Shown here piece after piece: positions 7,307 to 14,074 of a stretch of 28,281 nt of DNA (the stretch's first letter is position 1; every line of letters begins with the position of its first letter). This DNA is from CAVPKN01 sp964588495. GTDB lineage: Bacteria; Chlamydiota; Chlamydiia; Chlamydiales; JAAKFR01. Location: NCBI GenBank assembly GCA_964588495.1, contig CAZPPS010000034.1, forward strand, positions 1 through 28,281. The letters run 5' to 3'. The position numbers and the translations under genes are program-made. Below the pieces are notes generated by a model. The model did no database searches and was not told where the DNA came from. It was given only the letters and a program-made list of their open reading frames with translations.

Positions 7307-8377
7307 ATGGAATTTCTCCGATTTGATCATCAGATGGGTGGCTCGATTGCTCCCCTACAAGAAAGGGCCATGAAAGAGGCCTATCTTATTCTGTATAACT
7401 ATGCAGGAGCCCAGAAAGAGGATCATTTTATTTTCACATCCTCGGGGGCAGAAGCTGTCAATCACGCCATTTTTTCTGCCTGGCTCGATATTACCCGCAA
7501 AACAGGCAAGAACCATTTTTTATGCGGCGCTTTAGATGAGGCTCCTGCTATTCTGTCGATGAGCCGCCTGCATCAGCTGGGATGCGTATTTCAAAAAGTC
7601 CCTTCTAACACTTCCGGGTATCTGGATTTGACGGCAATTGCTGAGATGATCACGCCACGGACTGCCATGCTTTCCTTAAGCTGGGCAAATGGCTTAACAG
7701 GTGTTGTGCAGCCTCTTCATGGAATTGCCGATCTTTGCCGCGATAGGGGCATTTTATTCCATCTCGATGCAACACACGTTTTAGGGAAAGGGGAGTTTAG
7801 TTTTAAAGACACGGGAGCCGATATTTTAACTTTCGGCTCTGAAGTTGCCGGAACTGGAGGCCTATTTTTCAGGCAAGGAGCAGAAATCAGCCCCTTTATT
7901 TTGGGAGGCAAAAACCAGGCAAACATGCGTGGAGGCTTTTTTGCCCCTTCCGCTTTAATTGAGTGCGCTAAATGGGCAAAAGAGAAAATGGCCTGTACAG
8001 ACCACTATTGCATTGAAATTGCCCGCCTGCGCCTTCTTTTTGAAGAAAAAATTTCCTCTCAAACCAACGCTGAGGTCCTTTTCTTTGATCAGGAACGGAT
8101 CGCTGATACAACGAGTCTGGCATTTCCAGGAATTGCAAGCGAGGCCTTAGCTTACGTCCTTGCTCAAAAAGGGCTGAAAGCCAGCTTTGGGGGGGACCAG
8201 CTGCAACATTTTGTCCATATCCTCAAGGCTTGTGGAATCGACGAACCTGTATGCCACACAGCTTTGAGTTTTGCCTTCTCGCATACAACAACAGAAGAAG
8301 AAATAGAAAAAGGGGCTGACATCATTATCAAAACAGTCCAAGAAATGCAAAAATATTCAGAATATCTCATAATATGA
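7307..8377 (+). CDS. NifS-like protein (cysteine desulfurase fold) lacking catalytic residues
   Basis: The 356-residue product has the fold-type I aminotransferase layout of NifS/IscS: TSSGAEAVNHA (PLP phosphate region), FHLDATHVLGKGEF (PLP-ring Asp), GGKNQANMRGG, and TTTEEEIEKGADI near the C-terminus. Key residues are changed compared with IscS. The EHxA histidine becomes EAPA (about residue 79). The SAHK lysine that binds PLP is replaced around GSEVAG (about 178-182), with four residues missing. The active-site Cys loop SGSAC reads FGGDQ (about 294-298). It is therefore probably not a working desulfurase. ATG 7307 is given; an adjacent in-frame GTG (7304) is possible and neither has a clear Shine-Dalgarno. 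Its stop overlaps the nifU-like start (ATGA). Chlamydiae keep a nifS-like gene at this locus (CT721 from memory). Confidence 0.88.
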   Translation: MEFLRFDHQMGGSIAPLQERAMKEAYLILYNYAGAQKEDHFIFTSSGAEAVNHAIFSAWLDITRKTGKNHFLCGALDEAPAILSMSRLHQLGCVFQKVPSNTSGYLDLTAIAEMITPRTAMLSLSWANGLTGVVQPLHGIADLCRDRGILFHLDATHVLGKGEFSFKDTGADILTFGSEVAGTGGLFFRQGAEISPFILGGKNQANMRGGFFAPSALIECAKWAKEKMACTDHYCIEIARLRLLFEEKISSQTNAEVLFFDQERIADTTSLAFPGIASEALAYVLAQKGLKASFGGDQLQHFVHILKACGIDEPVCHTALSFAFSHTTTEEEIEKGADIIIKTVQEMQKYSEYLII

Positions 8378-9144
8378 CATACGAAGATTTAGTCGAGACC
8401 CCACTTTGGGGCAGATTCAGCAAAAAAATGGGGGAAAAAATCGTCTCTCCCCGCAATGCTGGCCATTTTAGTCCTGATGAGGAGCGGCAGATGCGCGTTG
8501 TAGAAGGGCGTGTAGGACAAATCTCTGAGGCAAAAGTGATCGCCCTTTATTGGCTCGTTGACGAGACCGACGGCATCGTCGTGGATGCCAAATTTCAGGT
8601 TTTTGGCTCCTCTGCCTTGATTGCCCTCGCAGATGCGGTCTGTGAGCTGATCGTCGGCAAAAACTATGATCAGGCAAAGCGTATCGGAGCTGAGCTTATA
8701 GACAAAAAACTGCGCGACAAGCCCGAAATTGCAGCCGTCCCTGAGGAGTGTGCAGCTCTCATTAACCTTGTCATAGAAGCCGTGGATGTTGCCGCCGAAA
8801 AATGTCTGGATATTCCTCTGTCTACAACCTATGTCTCACCTGTCCCCCAAACAGAAGGGGGCATTGGCTATCCTGGTTGGCTCTCTCTGTCTCACGAAAA
8901 AAAACTGGCCGTCATCGAAGAGATTTTGAACGTCGAAGTGCGTCCCTACGTCGAGCTCGATGAGGGGGGGATCGAAGTGCAAGAGCTCATCAACAACAAA
9001 GAGCTCATCATCGCCTACAAAGGAGCCTGCACTTCCTGCTTCTCAGCTATCGGAGCGACCCTTTCTACCATCCAGCAAATCATGCAAACTAAGGTTCATC
9101 CCGATCTTGTGGTCGTCCCCAATATGGACGAACTCACCTTCTAA
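8374..9144 (+). CDS. NifU-like protein: degenerate IscU domain plus Nfu domain
   Basis: The product has 256 residues. The N-terminal 140 or so resemble an IscU-type Fe-S scaffold, but of its three ligand cysteines only one is obvious (Cys126 in VPEECAAL). The usual GCGSA site reads FGSSAL (Ser79), and the first Cys site has no Cys. The C-terminal part (about 175-256) is an Nfu domain with the CxxC motif GACTSCFSAI at residues 219-222 intact, able in principle to bind a cluster between two subunits. It is translationally coupled to the nifS-like gene through a 4-nt ATGA overlap. Likely role: Fe-S cluster carrier through the Nfu domain; the scaffold function is doubtful. It matches the nifU-nifS neighbourhood of Chlamydia. 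Confidence 0.88.
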   Translation: MTYEDLVETPLWGRFSKKMGEKIVSPRNAGHFSPDEERQMRVVEGRVGQISEAKVIALYWLVDETDGIVVDAKFQVFGSSALIALADAVCELIVGKNYDQAKRIGAELIDKKLRDKPEIAAVPEECAALINLVIEAVDVAAEKCLDIPLSTTYVSPVPQTEGGIGYPGWLSLSHEKKLAVIEEILNVEVRPYVELDEGGIEVQELINNKELIIAYKGACTSCFSAIGATLSTIQQIMQTKVHPDLVVVPNMDELTF

Positions 9145-9189
9145 TCCCGTGCCTGTGCCCGTGCTCTTGCCTGATACTAAGATTTTCGC

Positions 9190-9777
9190 TCACGCACCAC
9201 TCAAGGTCCGAAAATCTCTCTCAAATACCCCAAACCCCTCTGCCAGAAAAATCCCCAAATCTTCCACAAAATAGTCCTTCAACCTTCCCAAAACTTCCTT
9301 TACATCATAATCTCTCCCAGTTTCCACACACATAGAGGTTGCAGGCTGGCCAATTCCACCCAAAATCTTCTCACTCATGTTCACATTCAACCCAATTCCA
9401 AGAGTTATCCCCAAACAGTCTCCAAAGTTCTCCGTTTCGCACAAAATGCCGGCAATTTTTTTCCCATTCACAAGCAAGTCATTCGGCCATTTGAGATGAC
9501 AGCTCACTCCATAATCGCGTAACATTTTAGCTGCCGATATCCCCAAAAGGTGCGTAAGTTCCAAAGCGTGACAAGGCGTTTTTACATAAAAACCAAAGGT
9601 GGCATAGATATTTTCCCTCTCTGGGGATAGCCAGCTTCTTCCATATTGACCGCGCGCTGCACTTTGCGCATCGGCTGACACAAGCAAAAGAGAACCTTCC
9701 GGTAGATTTTTGAGATGGGACTTCACCCAATCGTTTGTGGAGGTGATAGTCTCAAAGTGGTGATAGATAATTTCCAT
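9190..9777 (-). CDS. birA: Biotin-protein ligase (monofunctional)
   Basis: The 195-residue product activates biotin with ATP and attaches it to the acetyl-CoA carboxylase carrier protein. Visible motifs are the entry segment ITSTNDWVK, the biotinyl-AMP loop SAARGQYGRSW (about residues 43-53) and KWPNDLLVNGKKIAGILCE (about 96-114), followed by GIGLNVN. There is no N-terminal helix-turn-helix, so it is not a repressor, and no obvious C-terminal SH3-like domain. The start at 9777 (MEIIYHHFETITSTNDW) is chosen because the longer frame back to 9900 would add 41 unrelated residues and overlap the divergent rodA gene. It is convergent with the nifU-like gene, 45 nt apart. Chlamydia also has birA beside rodA. 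Confidence 0.93.
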   Translation of the reverse strand: MEIIYHHFETITSTNDWVKSHLKNLPEGSLLLVSADAQSAARGQYGRSWLSPERENIYATFGFYVKTPCHALELTHLLGISAAKMLRDYGVSCHLKWPNDLLVNGKKIAGILCETENFGDCLGITLGIGLNVNMSEKILGGIGQPATSMCVETGRDYDVKEVLGRLKDYFVEDLGIFLAEGFGVFERDFRTLSGA

Positions 9778-9805
9778 ACGAAAGATTATACTGCGCACTA
9801 AATAA

Positions 9806-10939
9806 ATGTGGAACCACCGTACCCTCTTCCGAATCGATTGGCGTATCATTCCGCTCATATTTGCCCTCATGGCAATTAGCCTGCTTGTGATCGCCGCCAC
9901 TGACCCCGCCTGCCACCATGGCTTTCAGGCCAGTTTTTTTACGCCCAAAGTCCAAAAGCAAATTCAACGTTTTATTTTAGGTTGGGGAGTCTTTATCCTC
10001 TTTGCCTTTATCGACTATAACAAGCTCCGCGAATGGGCTTGGATCCTTTATATTTTGATGGTTTTAAGTCTTTTGGGACTATTTTTTGTCCCGGCGATTC
10101 AAAGTGTCCACCGCTGGTACCGCATCCCTTTGATCGGGGCCAGTTTTCAGCCCTCCGAGTGTGCAAAGCTCATTGTGGTGATCTCCTTAAGCTGGTTTTT
10201 GGAAAGAAACCGGAGCCAAGCCTCCTCTTTCAATATTGCGTGCCTTTCTTGTCTGATTGTGGGGATTCCGTTTCTTTTGATCTTGAAACAGCCCGATCTG
10301 GGGACTGCCCTTGTCCTGTGTCCTGTGACCCTTGTGATGTTTTATCTCGGCGATATGCATCGAGGGATGATTCGGCTGATGATCTTTTTTGGCCTTTTGG
10401 CTCTCACCTTTATCCTCCTCATTTTCCTCGGAGTCATTTCCTACGATCAGATGCACCCTTATGCCACCAAGGTTTTAAAAGAGTACCAATACGAGAGGCT
10501 TAATCCTGATAATCATCACCAATGGGCCTCTACAACTGCCATTGGAGTGGGAGGCATTCTGGGCAGTGGCTGGCGCTGCAGCGAATTTACGGGAAGGGGA
10601 TGGCTCCCTTATGGCTACACCGATTCAGTTTTTCCGGCATTTGGAGAAGAATTTGGGATGGTGGGCTTGCTTGGGATTCTCATCCTCTTTTATTCCCTCA
10701 TTTATTGTGGTTTTCAGGTCACAGCCGTTGCCAAAGACCATTTTGGGCGCATGCTCTCTGCGGGAGTCACGGTCTATATTGCGATGCATATCATCGTCAA
10801 CATAGGGATGATGTGTGGACTTCTACCCGTCACAGGAGTTCCTCTCATTCTGATCTCTTATGGAGGCTCTTCCGTCTTTGTGACAATGGCCGCCCTTGGT
10901 ATCCTACAAAGTATCTATAGTCGAAGGTTTATGTTCTAA
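9806..10939 (+). CDS. rodA: RodA/FtsW-type peptidoglycan glycosyltransferase
   Basis: The 377-residue product is a polytopic SEDS glycosyltransferase that polymerises lipid II with a partner class B penicillin-binding protein. Family motifs are GASFQPSECAKLIVVI (about residues 111-126), GRGWLPYGYTDSVFPAFGEE (about 264-283) with the conserved Asp, and LLPVTGVPLILISYGGSS (about 338-355). Eight to ten hydrophobic helices are evident. Chlamydiae lack FtsZ and use MreB-linked machinery for septal peptidoglycan, so a RodA is expected here. A small gene follows with a 1-nt stop/start overlap (TAATG), suggesting co-translation. Confidence 0.95.
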   Translation: MWNHRTLFRIDWRIIPLIFALMAISLLVIAATDPACHHGFQASFFTPKVQKQIQRFILGWGVFILFAFIDYNKLREWAWILYILMVLSLLGLFFVPAIQSVHRWYRIPLIGASFQPSECAKLIVVISLSWFLERNRSQASSFNIACLSCLIVGIPFLLILKQPDLGTALVLCPVTLVMFYLGDMHRGMIRLMIFFGLLALTFILLIFLGVISYDQMHPYATKVLKEYQYERLNPDNHHQWASTTAIGVGGILGSGWRCSEFTGRGWLPYGYTDSVFPAFGEEFGMVGLLGILILFYSLIYCGFQVTAVAKDHFGRMLSAGVTVYIAMHIIVNIGMMCGLLPVTGVPLILISYGGSSVFVTMAALGILQSIYSRRFMF

Positions 10940-11373
10940 TGATGAATCATGCATTTATTTTTACAGCTGGAGTTTGGAAAGGGAGCGGAAGCATCTCTTT
11001 CAGCATGGCAGATGATATTTTAGAGTTTACAACCCTTTGGACAGTCCTTCCAAGTGAGGATGGGAACTTTTATTTCAGCCAGGAAATTGCGATCCAAGGG
11101 CTCTCAGAAACTATGAGGAATCAATTTACGCTACGTCCTCTCAATAACGAGTCCTTTGATATTGTTTTGGAAAATCAGATCATCGGAAAAGTGATGGGCT
11201 CAGGGCTGATTTCAGATGAGACAATTGCGTGGGAATTTAGACGCAAAGACCAGGAATTTGAAGGCTACGAGATTTATGAGCTTCAAGAGGATGGCTCTTA
11301 CAAGATGAAGGCCGAATTTACCGCAGGGGCAGGTCTTCGTACATACGTATCGGGGCAGATTTTTCCCAATTAG
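10939..11373 (+). CDS. Uncharacterised small protein coupled to rodA
   Basis: The product has 144 residues and no signal peptide or membrane helix. The sequence alternates short beta-type segments, for example VWKGSGSISFSMADDILEF, FDIVLENQIIGKVMGSG and KMKAEFTAGAGLRTYVSG, with acidic turns. This suggests a small beta-barrel or lipocalin-like cytoplasmic protein, but I recognise no family. The ATG at 10939 shares its first base with the rodA TAA, and a second ATG follows directly at 10942; either may be used. Tight coupling suggests expression with rodA. It is convergent with the next gene, whose stop is 26 nt away. Confidence 0.75.
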   Translation: MMNHAFIFTAGVWKGSGSISFSMADDILEFTTLWTVLPSEDGNFYFSQEIAIQGLSETMRNQFTLRPLNNESFDIVLENQIIGKVMGSGLISDETIAWEFRRKDQEFEGYEIYELQEDGSYKMKAEFTAGAGLRTYVSGQIFPN

Positions 11374-11399
11374 AAAGCGTTAGACTAAGTCGCCGCACT

Positions 11400-11840
11400 T
11401 CAAAGGGCTTCATCGAAGTCTAAGAGGAGATCCCCGTCTACTTCTTCTTCCTTCGCTTTCGAAGCTTGGCACTTATCGACAATAAGACCGACGGTTCCGC
11501 AGAGAACAAAACCTGCGCCGAATGAGGTTGTGAATATCGTTAGGGTTAAGAGGTCAGAACCCACTTTTGCGGCAAAAGCCAGGGCGGCAGATTTGATGTT
11601 GAGCATGACGCTAGAGTTGCAGGCAGCCGGTGTAAAGTGGGCCATGAGTCCCAACGCACCAAAGACGAGAAGAATCACTCCAACAACTACGGCAGCTGTT
11701 GCAAAAGTTTTTTTTGTCAGGCACTGTGAGACTTTTTTTCCACAACAGCCTGAAGATTTTTCCTTTTCTGAACTAGAGTAATCCTCCAGGTCATGGAAAT
11801 CATTTATCGAATTTTTTTTACTTGTGCCGCAACATGACAT
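11400..11840 (-). CDS. Small Inc-like two-helix membrane protein, Cys-rich N-terminus
   Basis: The product has 146 residues. The polar N-terminus carries cysteine pairs (residues 3-4 and 32-33, plus Cys40) and a Ser/Glu/Lys-rich stretch. Two hydrophobic segments follow, about residues 45-68 and 97-121, with a loop of about 28 residues that is itself Ala-rich. The acidic tail (EEEVDGDLLLDFDEAL) completes a topology with both ends on the same side. This fits a chlamydial Inc or small secreted membrane protein, but the loop is longer than in the tightest bilobed Inc domains. The N-terminal Cys pairs could be lipidated or metal-bound; neither can be shown. No family recognised. A good promoter lies just upstream. 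Confidence 0.65.
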   Translation of the reverse strand: MSCCGTSKKNSINDFHDLEDYSSSEKEKSSGCCGKKVSQCLTKKTFATAAVVVGVILLVFGALGLMAHFTPAACNSSVMLNIKSAALAFAAKVGSDLLTLTIFTTSFGAGFVLCGTVGLIVDKCQASKAKEEEVDGDLLLDFDEAL

Positions 11841-11863
11841 AAAAAACCGCTTTTTTTGAAGAA

Positions 11864-11892
11864 AGTATAAAAGGCTTTAGACTAAGAGGCAA
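11864..11892 (-). promoter_or_regulatory. Candidate promoter for the 11400-11840 gene
   Basis: Read on the minus strand, TTGCCT (11892-11887) and TATACT (11869-11864) are separated by 17 nt, giving a leader of about 15-20 nt before the ATG at 11840. The -35 box lies inside the outer end of the large palindrome next to it. Confidence 0.5.
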
Positions 11893-12067
11893 TTGCAAAA
11901 CTCATTTGCACTGCAAAATCACCCTTTTGAGGCCATTTGCATCCATTCTCCTCGGCCGGCCCGCTTGGGGCCGACCTCGTCAAATGGAACGTGGCAGTTT
12001 ACTGCCACTTGCAACTGGCCTCAAAATCATCGATTTTTCAGGGCAAAGCAGTTTTGCGAGCCGCCTC
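11884..12067. repeat. Large imperfect palindrome A, about 184 bp, with nested hairpins
   Basis: Left and right halves are imperfect reverse complements. Clear paired blocks are TTTTGAGGCCA (11925-11935) with TGGCCTCAAAA (12016-12026), and GCAAAAC (11895-11901) with GTTTTGC (12051-12057). Nested inside are GTGGCAG/CTGCCAC (11991-12007) and TCGGCC/GGCCGA (11952-11974). The region 11841-12253 is 413 nt between genes; apart from one promoter it contains this element and palindrome B. Open frames across it look like by-products of the symmetry. Confidence 0.8.
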
Positions 12068-12084
12068 TAAAAAACGAGCAAAAA

Positions 12085-12261
12085 TTAACTAACCTGAGTT
12101 TTGGGTTGTTTTCCTCGTAATCAGCGGAGTTTTCTGAGCCAATCTTGCGATTTTTTGCGAAGATCATAGTCGAAGACGCTATTTTCGAGCAAAAAAGCGC
12201 AAGAGGGGCCAGAAAAGTCCCTGAGGACGAGGGAATAAAACCCAAAACTCAGGTTAACTAA
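12085..12261. repeat. Large imperfect palindrome B, about 177 bp
   Basis: The perfect 17-nt outer arms are 12091-12107 (AACCTGAGTTTTGGGTT) and 12239-12255. A second long matching block is TCTTGCGATTTTTTGC (12143-12158) with its near-complement at 12189-12204. Both blocks share a centre near 12173, so the arms are almost ungapped. The right end includes the stop codon of the solute-binding-protein gene (12254-12256, minus strand). Its sequence differs from the palindrome at 7141-7301. Confidence 0.85.
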
Positions 12262-12988
12262 GCTGGAATTTCTTGCGGAGCTCGTCATACTTGCCGCTGG
12301 AACGCGCATGGTTCAAGCCTGAATTAAAATGTTTAATAAGCGATTGGTTTTTTCCTTTTTGGGTCACAAGTCGCAGCCCTTTGTTATTCAAAGGGGCAGA
12401 GGCGATTTTAAGATGGCCTGGGTAGACATGAGAGACCAGGGCTTGAGCATCCAAAACAGGCATTAAGACAGCATCGATTGTCCCATCTTTGAGCTCTTCC
12501 AACACTTTTGGCTTTTGCTGATAGAGTTTGATCACAATGCTGGGGTATTTCTGTACCAAAAGGACAGATTCGTCATATTGATTGACCGAGACAATTTTCC
12601 CTTCCAGATCTTCGAGAGAAGTGGCTTCAGAATTTTCTGGAACAACCAGAACAGGTCCCAGAAGCAAAAATGGTTCTGAAAAGGAATATTTTTCCTGGGC
12701 GATAAGATTTGGGGAGAGCGCCGTAAAAATGCCTGCCACCTCCCCTGCATCTAAGGCGTTAAAAAGCTGTCCCCATTCGAAATTGATGAGTTGCAAAGGA
12801 ACATCTTCTGTCGTGGCAATTTCATCAACCAAGGCATTTGTGAAGCCATTGAGATTGGGGATAAGCAGCTCGATCTGGACGGGAAACCATGTTGGATCCC
12901 GCCCAATGGACCAGGAACCGTAATGGGCAGTTTTCTTGCCACACCCAGGAAGAGCCAGTAGGAGAATGATGAGTAAGATCCTTTTCAT
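12254..12988 (-). CDS. Amino-acid ABC transporter substrate-binding lipoprotein
   Basis: The product has 244 residues. A lipoprotein signal peptide is clear: MKR, a hydrophobic core, and lipobox LPGC with Cys16. The rest follows the family 3 solute-binding layout, with paired lobes and segments such as SFSEPFLLLGPVLVVPENS, LEDLEGKIVSVNQYDES, LKDGTIDAVLMPVLDAQAL and a C-terminal YDELRKKFQ. The likely ligand is an amino acid (glutamine or arginine type), but specificity cannot be assigned. No permease or ATPase gene is adjacent. It is divergent from hemH, as C. trachomatis has a glutamine-binding-type gene beside its ferrochelatase gene (CT486/CT485 from memory). Its last codons lie within palindrome B. 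Confidence 0.88.
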   Translation of the reverse strand: MKRILLIILLLALPGCGKKTAHYGSWSIGRDPTWFPVQIELLIPNLNGFTNALVDEIATTEDVPLQLINFEWGQLFNALDAGEVAGIFTALSPNLIAQEKYSFSEPFLLLGPVLVVPENSEATSLEDLEGKIVSVNQYDESVLLVQKYPSIVIKLYQQKPKVLEELKDGTIDAVLMPVLDAQALVSHVYPGHLKIASAPLNNKGLRLVTQKGKNQSLIKHFNSGLNHARSSGKYDELRKKFQLS

Positions 12989-13099
12989 GACTGCAGGTTA
13001 TACGAAGTGCAATTTGAATAAAATACTTGTTCTTTTTTCAATCTCATTTTTTCAAAATTAGAAGACAAGAAAGTGTGATCAGGGCAAACTCGATTGCCT

Positions 13100-14074
13100 A
13101 TGAATAAGATTGCCTATCTAATTGTCAATTTTGGGGGGCCGCGGACCCTACAGGAAGTGGAACCCTTCCTAAGAGCGCTTCTGACAGATAAAGATGTCAT
13201 CCGCTCCCCTTTACCTCAAAGTCTCCATAACCTTTTTTTTGGAAGAATTGCCAAAAAACGGGCAAAAAAAGTTTCAGAAGATTATCTCGAGATTGGGGGA
13301 GGCTCTCCCATTTGGTCAGATACGGAATATCTGGCAGAAGCCCTAAGACACAAACTCGGCGCCCCCGTACTTACCTTCCACCGCTATTTACCAAAAACGC
13401 ACGCGGCAATTCTTGAAGAACTGAAGGTCTTGGAGTGTTCGCAGCTGATTGTCTTTCCGTGCTTTCCCCAATTTACCTATGCCACAACGGGGAGCATTGC
13501 CCGTTTTTTTACAGATCATTTGCCGCAAAAAGTGGTTCAGAAAATGTTTTGGGTAAAATCTTACCCGTCCCATCCAGCTTTTGTGCAACTGATGCAGAAG
13601 ATGATTCGTGAATTTCTGGAGATTAAAAATTTAAAAGAAGAAGAGACATTTTTACTTTTTTCAGCGCATGGTGTCCCCAAAGTGTTTATAGAAACGGGGG
13701 ATTCTTACCAATTTGAGTGCCAGAGTTCCTTTGATGCCGTCATGAAGGGGTTGCCAAGCTTAAAAGCTCTTCTTTGTTATCAATCAAAGTTTGGCCGGGG
13801 GGAGTGGATCCGTCCTTACACGTCTGATGTGGTTTCCGATATCACCCAGTATATTGAAGATCGGAAAGCCTGTCTTTTTGTCCCCATCAGCTTCACCTCA
13901 GATCACATAGAAACTTTATTTGAAGTTGAGGATGAGTACATGCCCGTGATCAAAGAGCAGGGCTTTCCAGTGTATCGCCTTCCCGCCTTTAACCGCGATC
14001 CGGCCTGGATTGAGGCGATTACTCAGATTATGGCCGATTTTGCGCCGTGTACGACTTCGATGTTAGTCCGTTAA
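13100..14074 (+). CDS. hemH: Ferrochelatase
   Basis: The 324-residue product inserts ferrous iron into protoporphyrin IX, the last step of haem synthesis. Motifs visible are YLIVNFGGPR at the N-terminus, GGGSPIWSDTE (about residues 66-76), the catalytic-His motif LFSAHGVPK (about 190-198), and the metal-site Glu in ISFTSDHIETLFEVE (about 261-275). Length and order are standard. The ATG at 13100 gives the family N-terminus directly, but an in-frame TTG at 13094 has AGGG (13081-13084) at a better distance (9 nt) and may be the true start. The 3' end overlaps the convergent F-box-like gene: both stop codons share the TTAA at 14071-14074. Confidence 0.95.
   Translation: MNKIAYLIVNFGGPRTLQEVEPFLRALLTDKDVIRSPLPQSLHNLFFGRIAKKRAKKVSEDYLEIGGGSPIWSDTEYLAEALRHKLGAPVLTFHRYLPKTHAAILEELKVLECSQLIVFPCFPQFTYATTGSIARFFTDHLPQKVVQKMFWVKSYPSHPAFVQLMQKMIREFLEIKNLKEEETFLLFSAHGVPKVFIETGDSYQFECQSSFDAVMKGLPSLKALLCYQSKFGRGEWIRPYTSDVVSDITQYIEDRKACLFVPISFTSDHIETLFEVEDEYMPVIKEQGFPVYRLPAFNRDPAWIEAITQIMADFAPCTTSMLVR

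Noticed and set aside
9145..9170. CCCGTGCCTGTGCCCGTGCT short direct repeats after the nifU-like gene
   Set aside because: Only two to three degenerate copies in a 45-nt convergent gap; too short to interpret.
11893..12245. Short open frames at 11893-12120 (plus) and 12027-12245 (minus)
   Set aside because: They lie inside the large palindromes, have no ribosome-binding site or recognisable product, and mirror one another because of the inverted symmetry.
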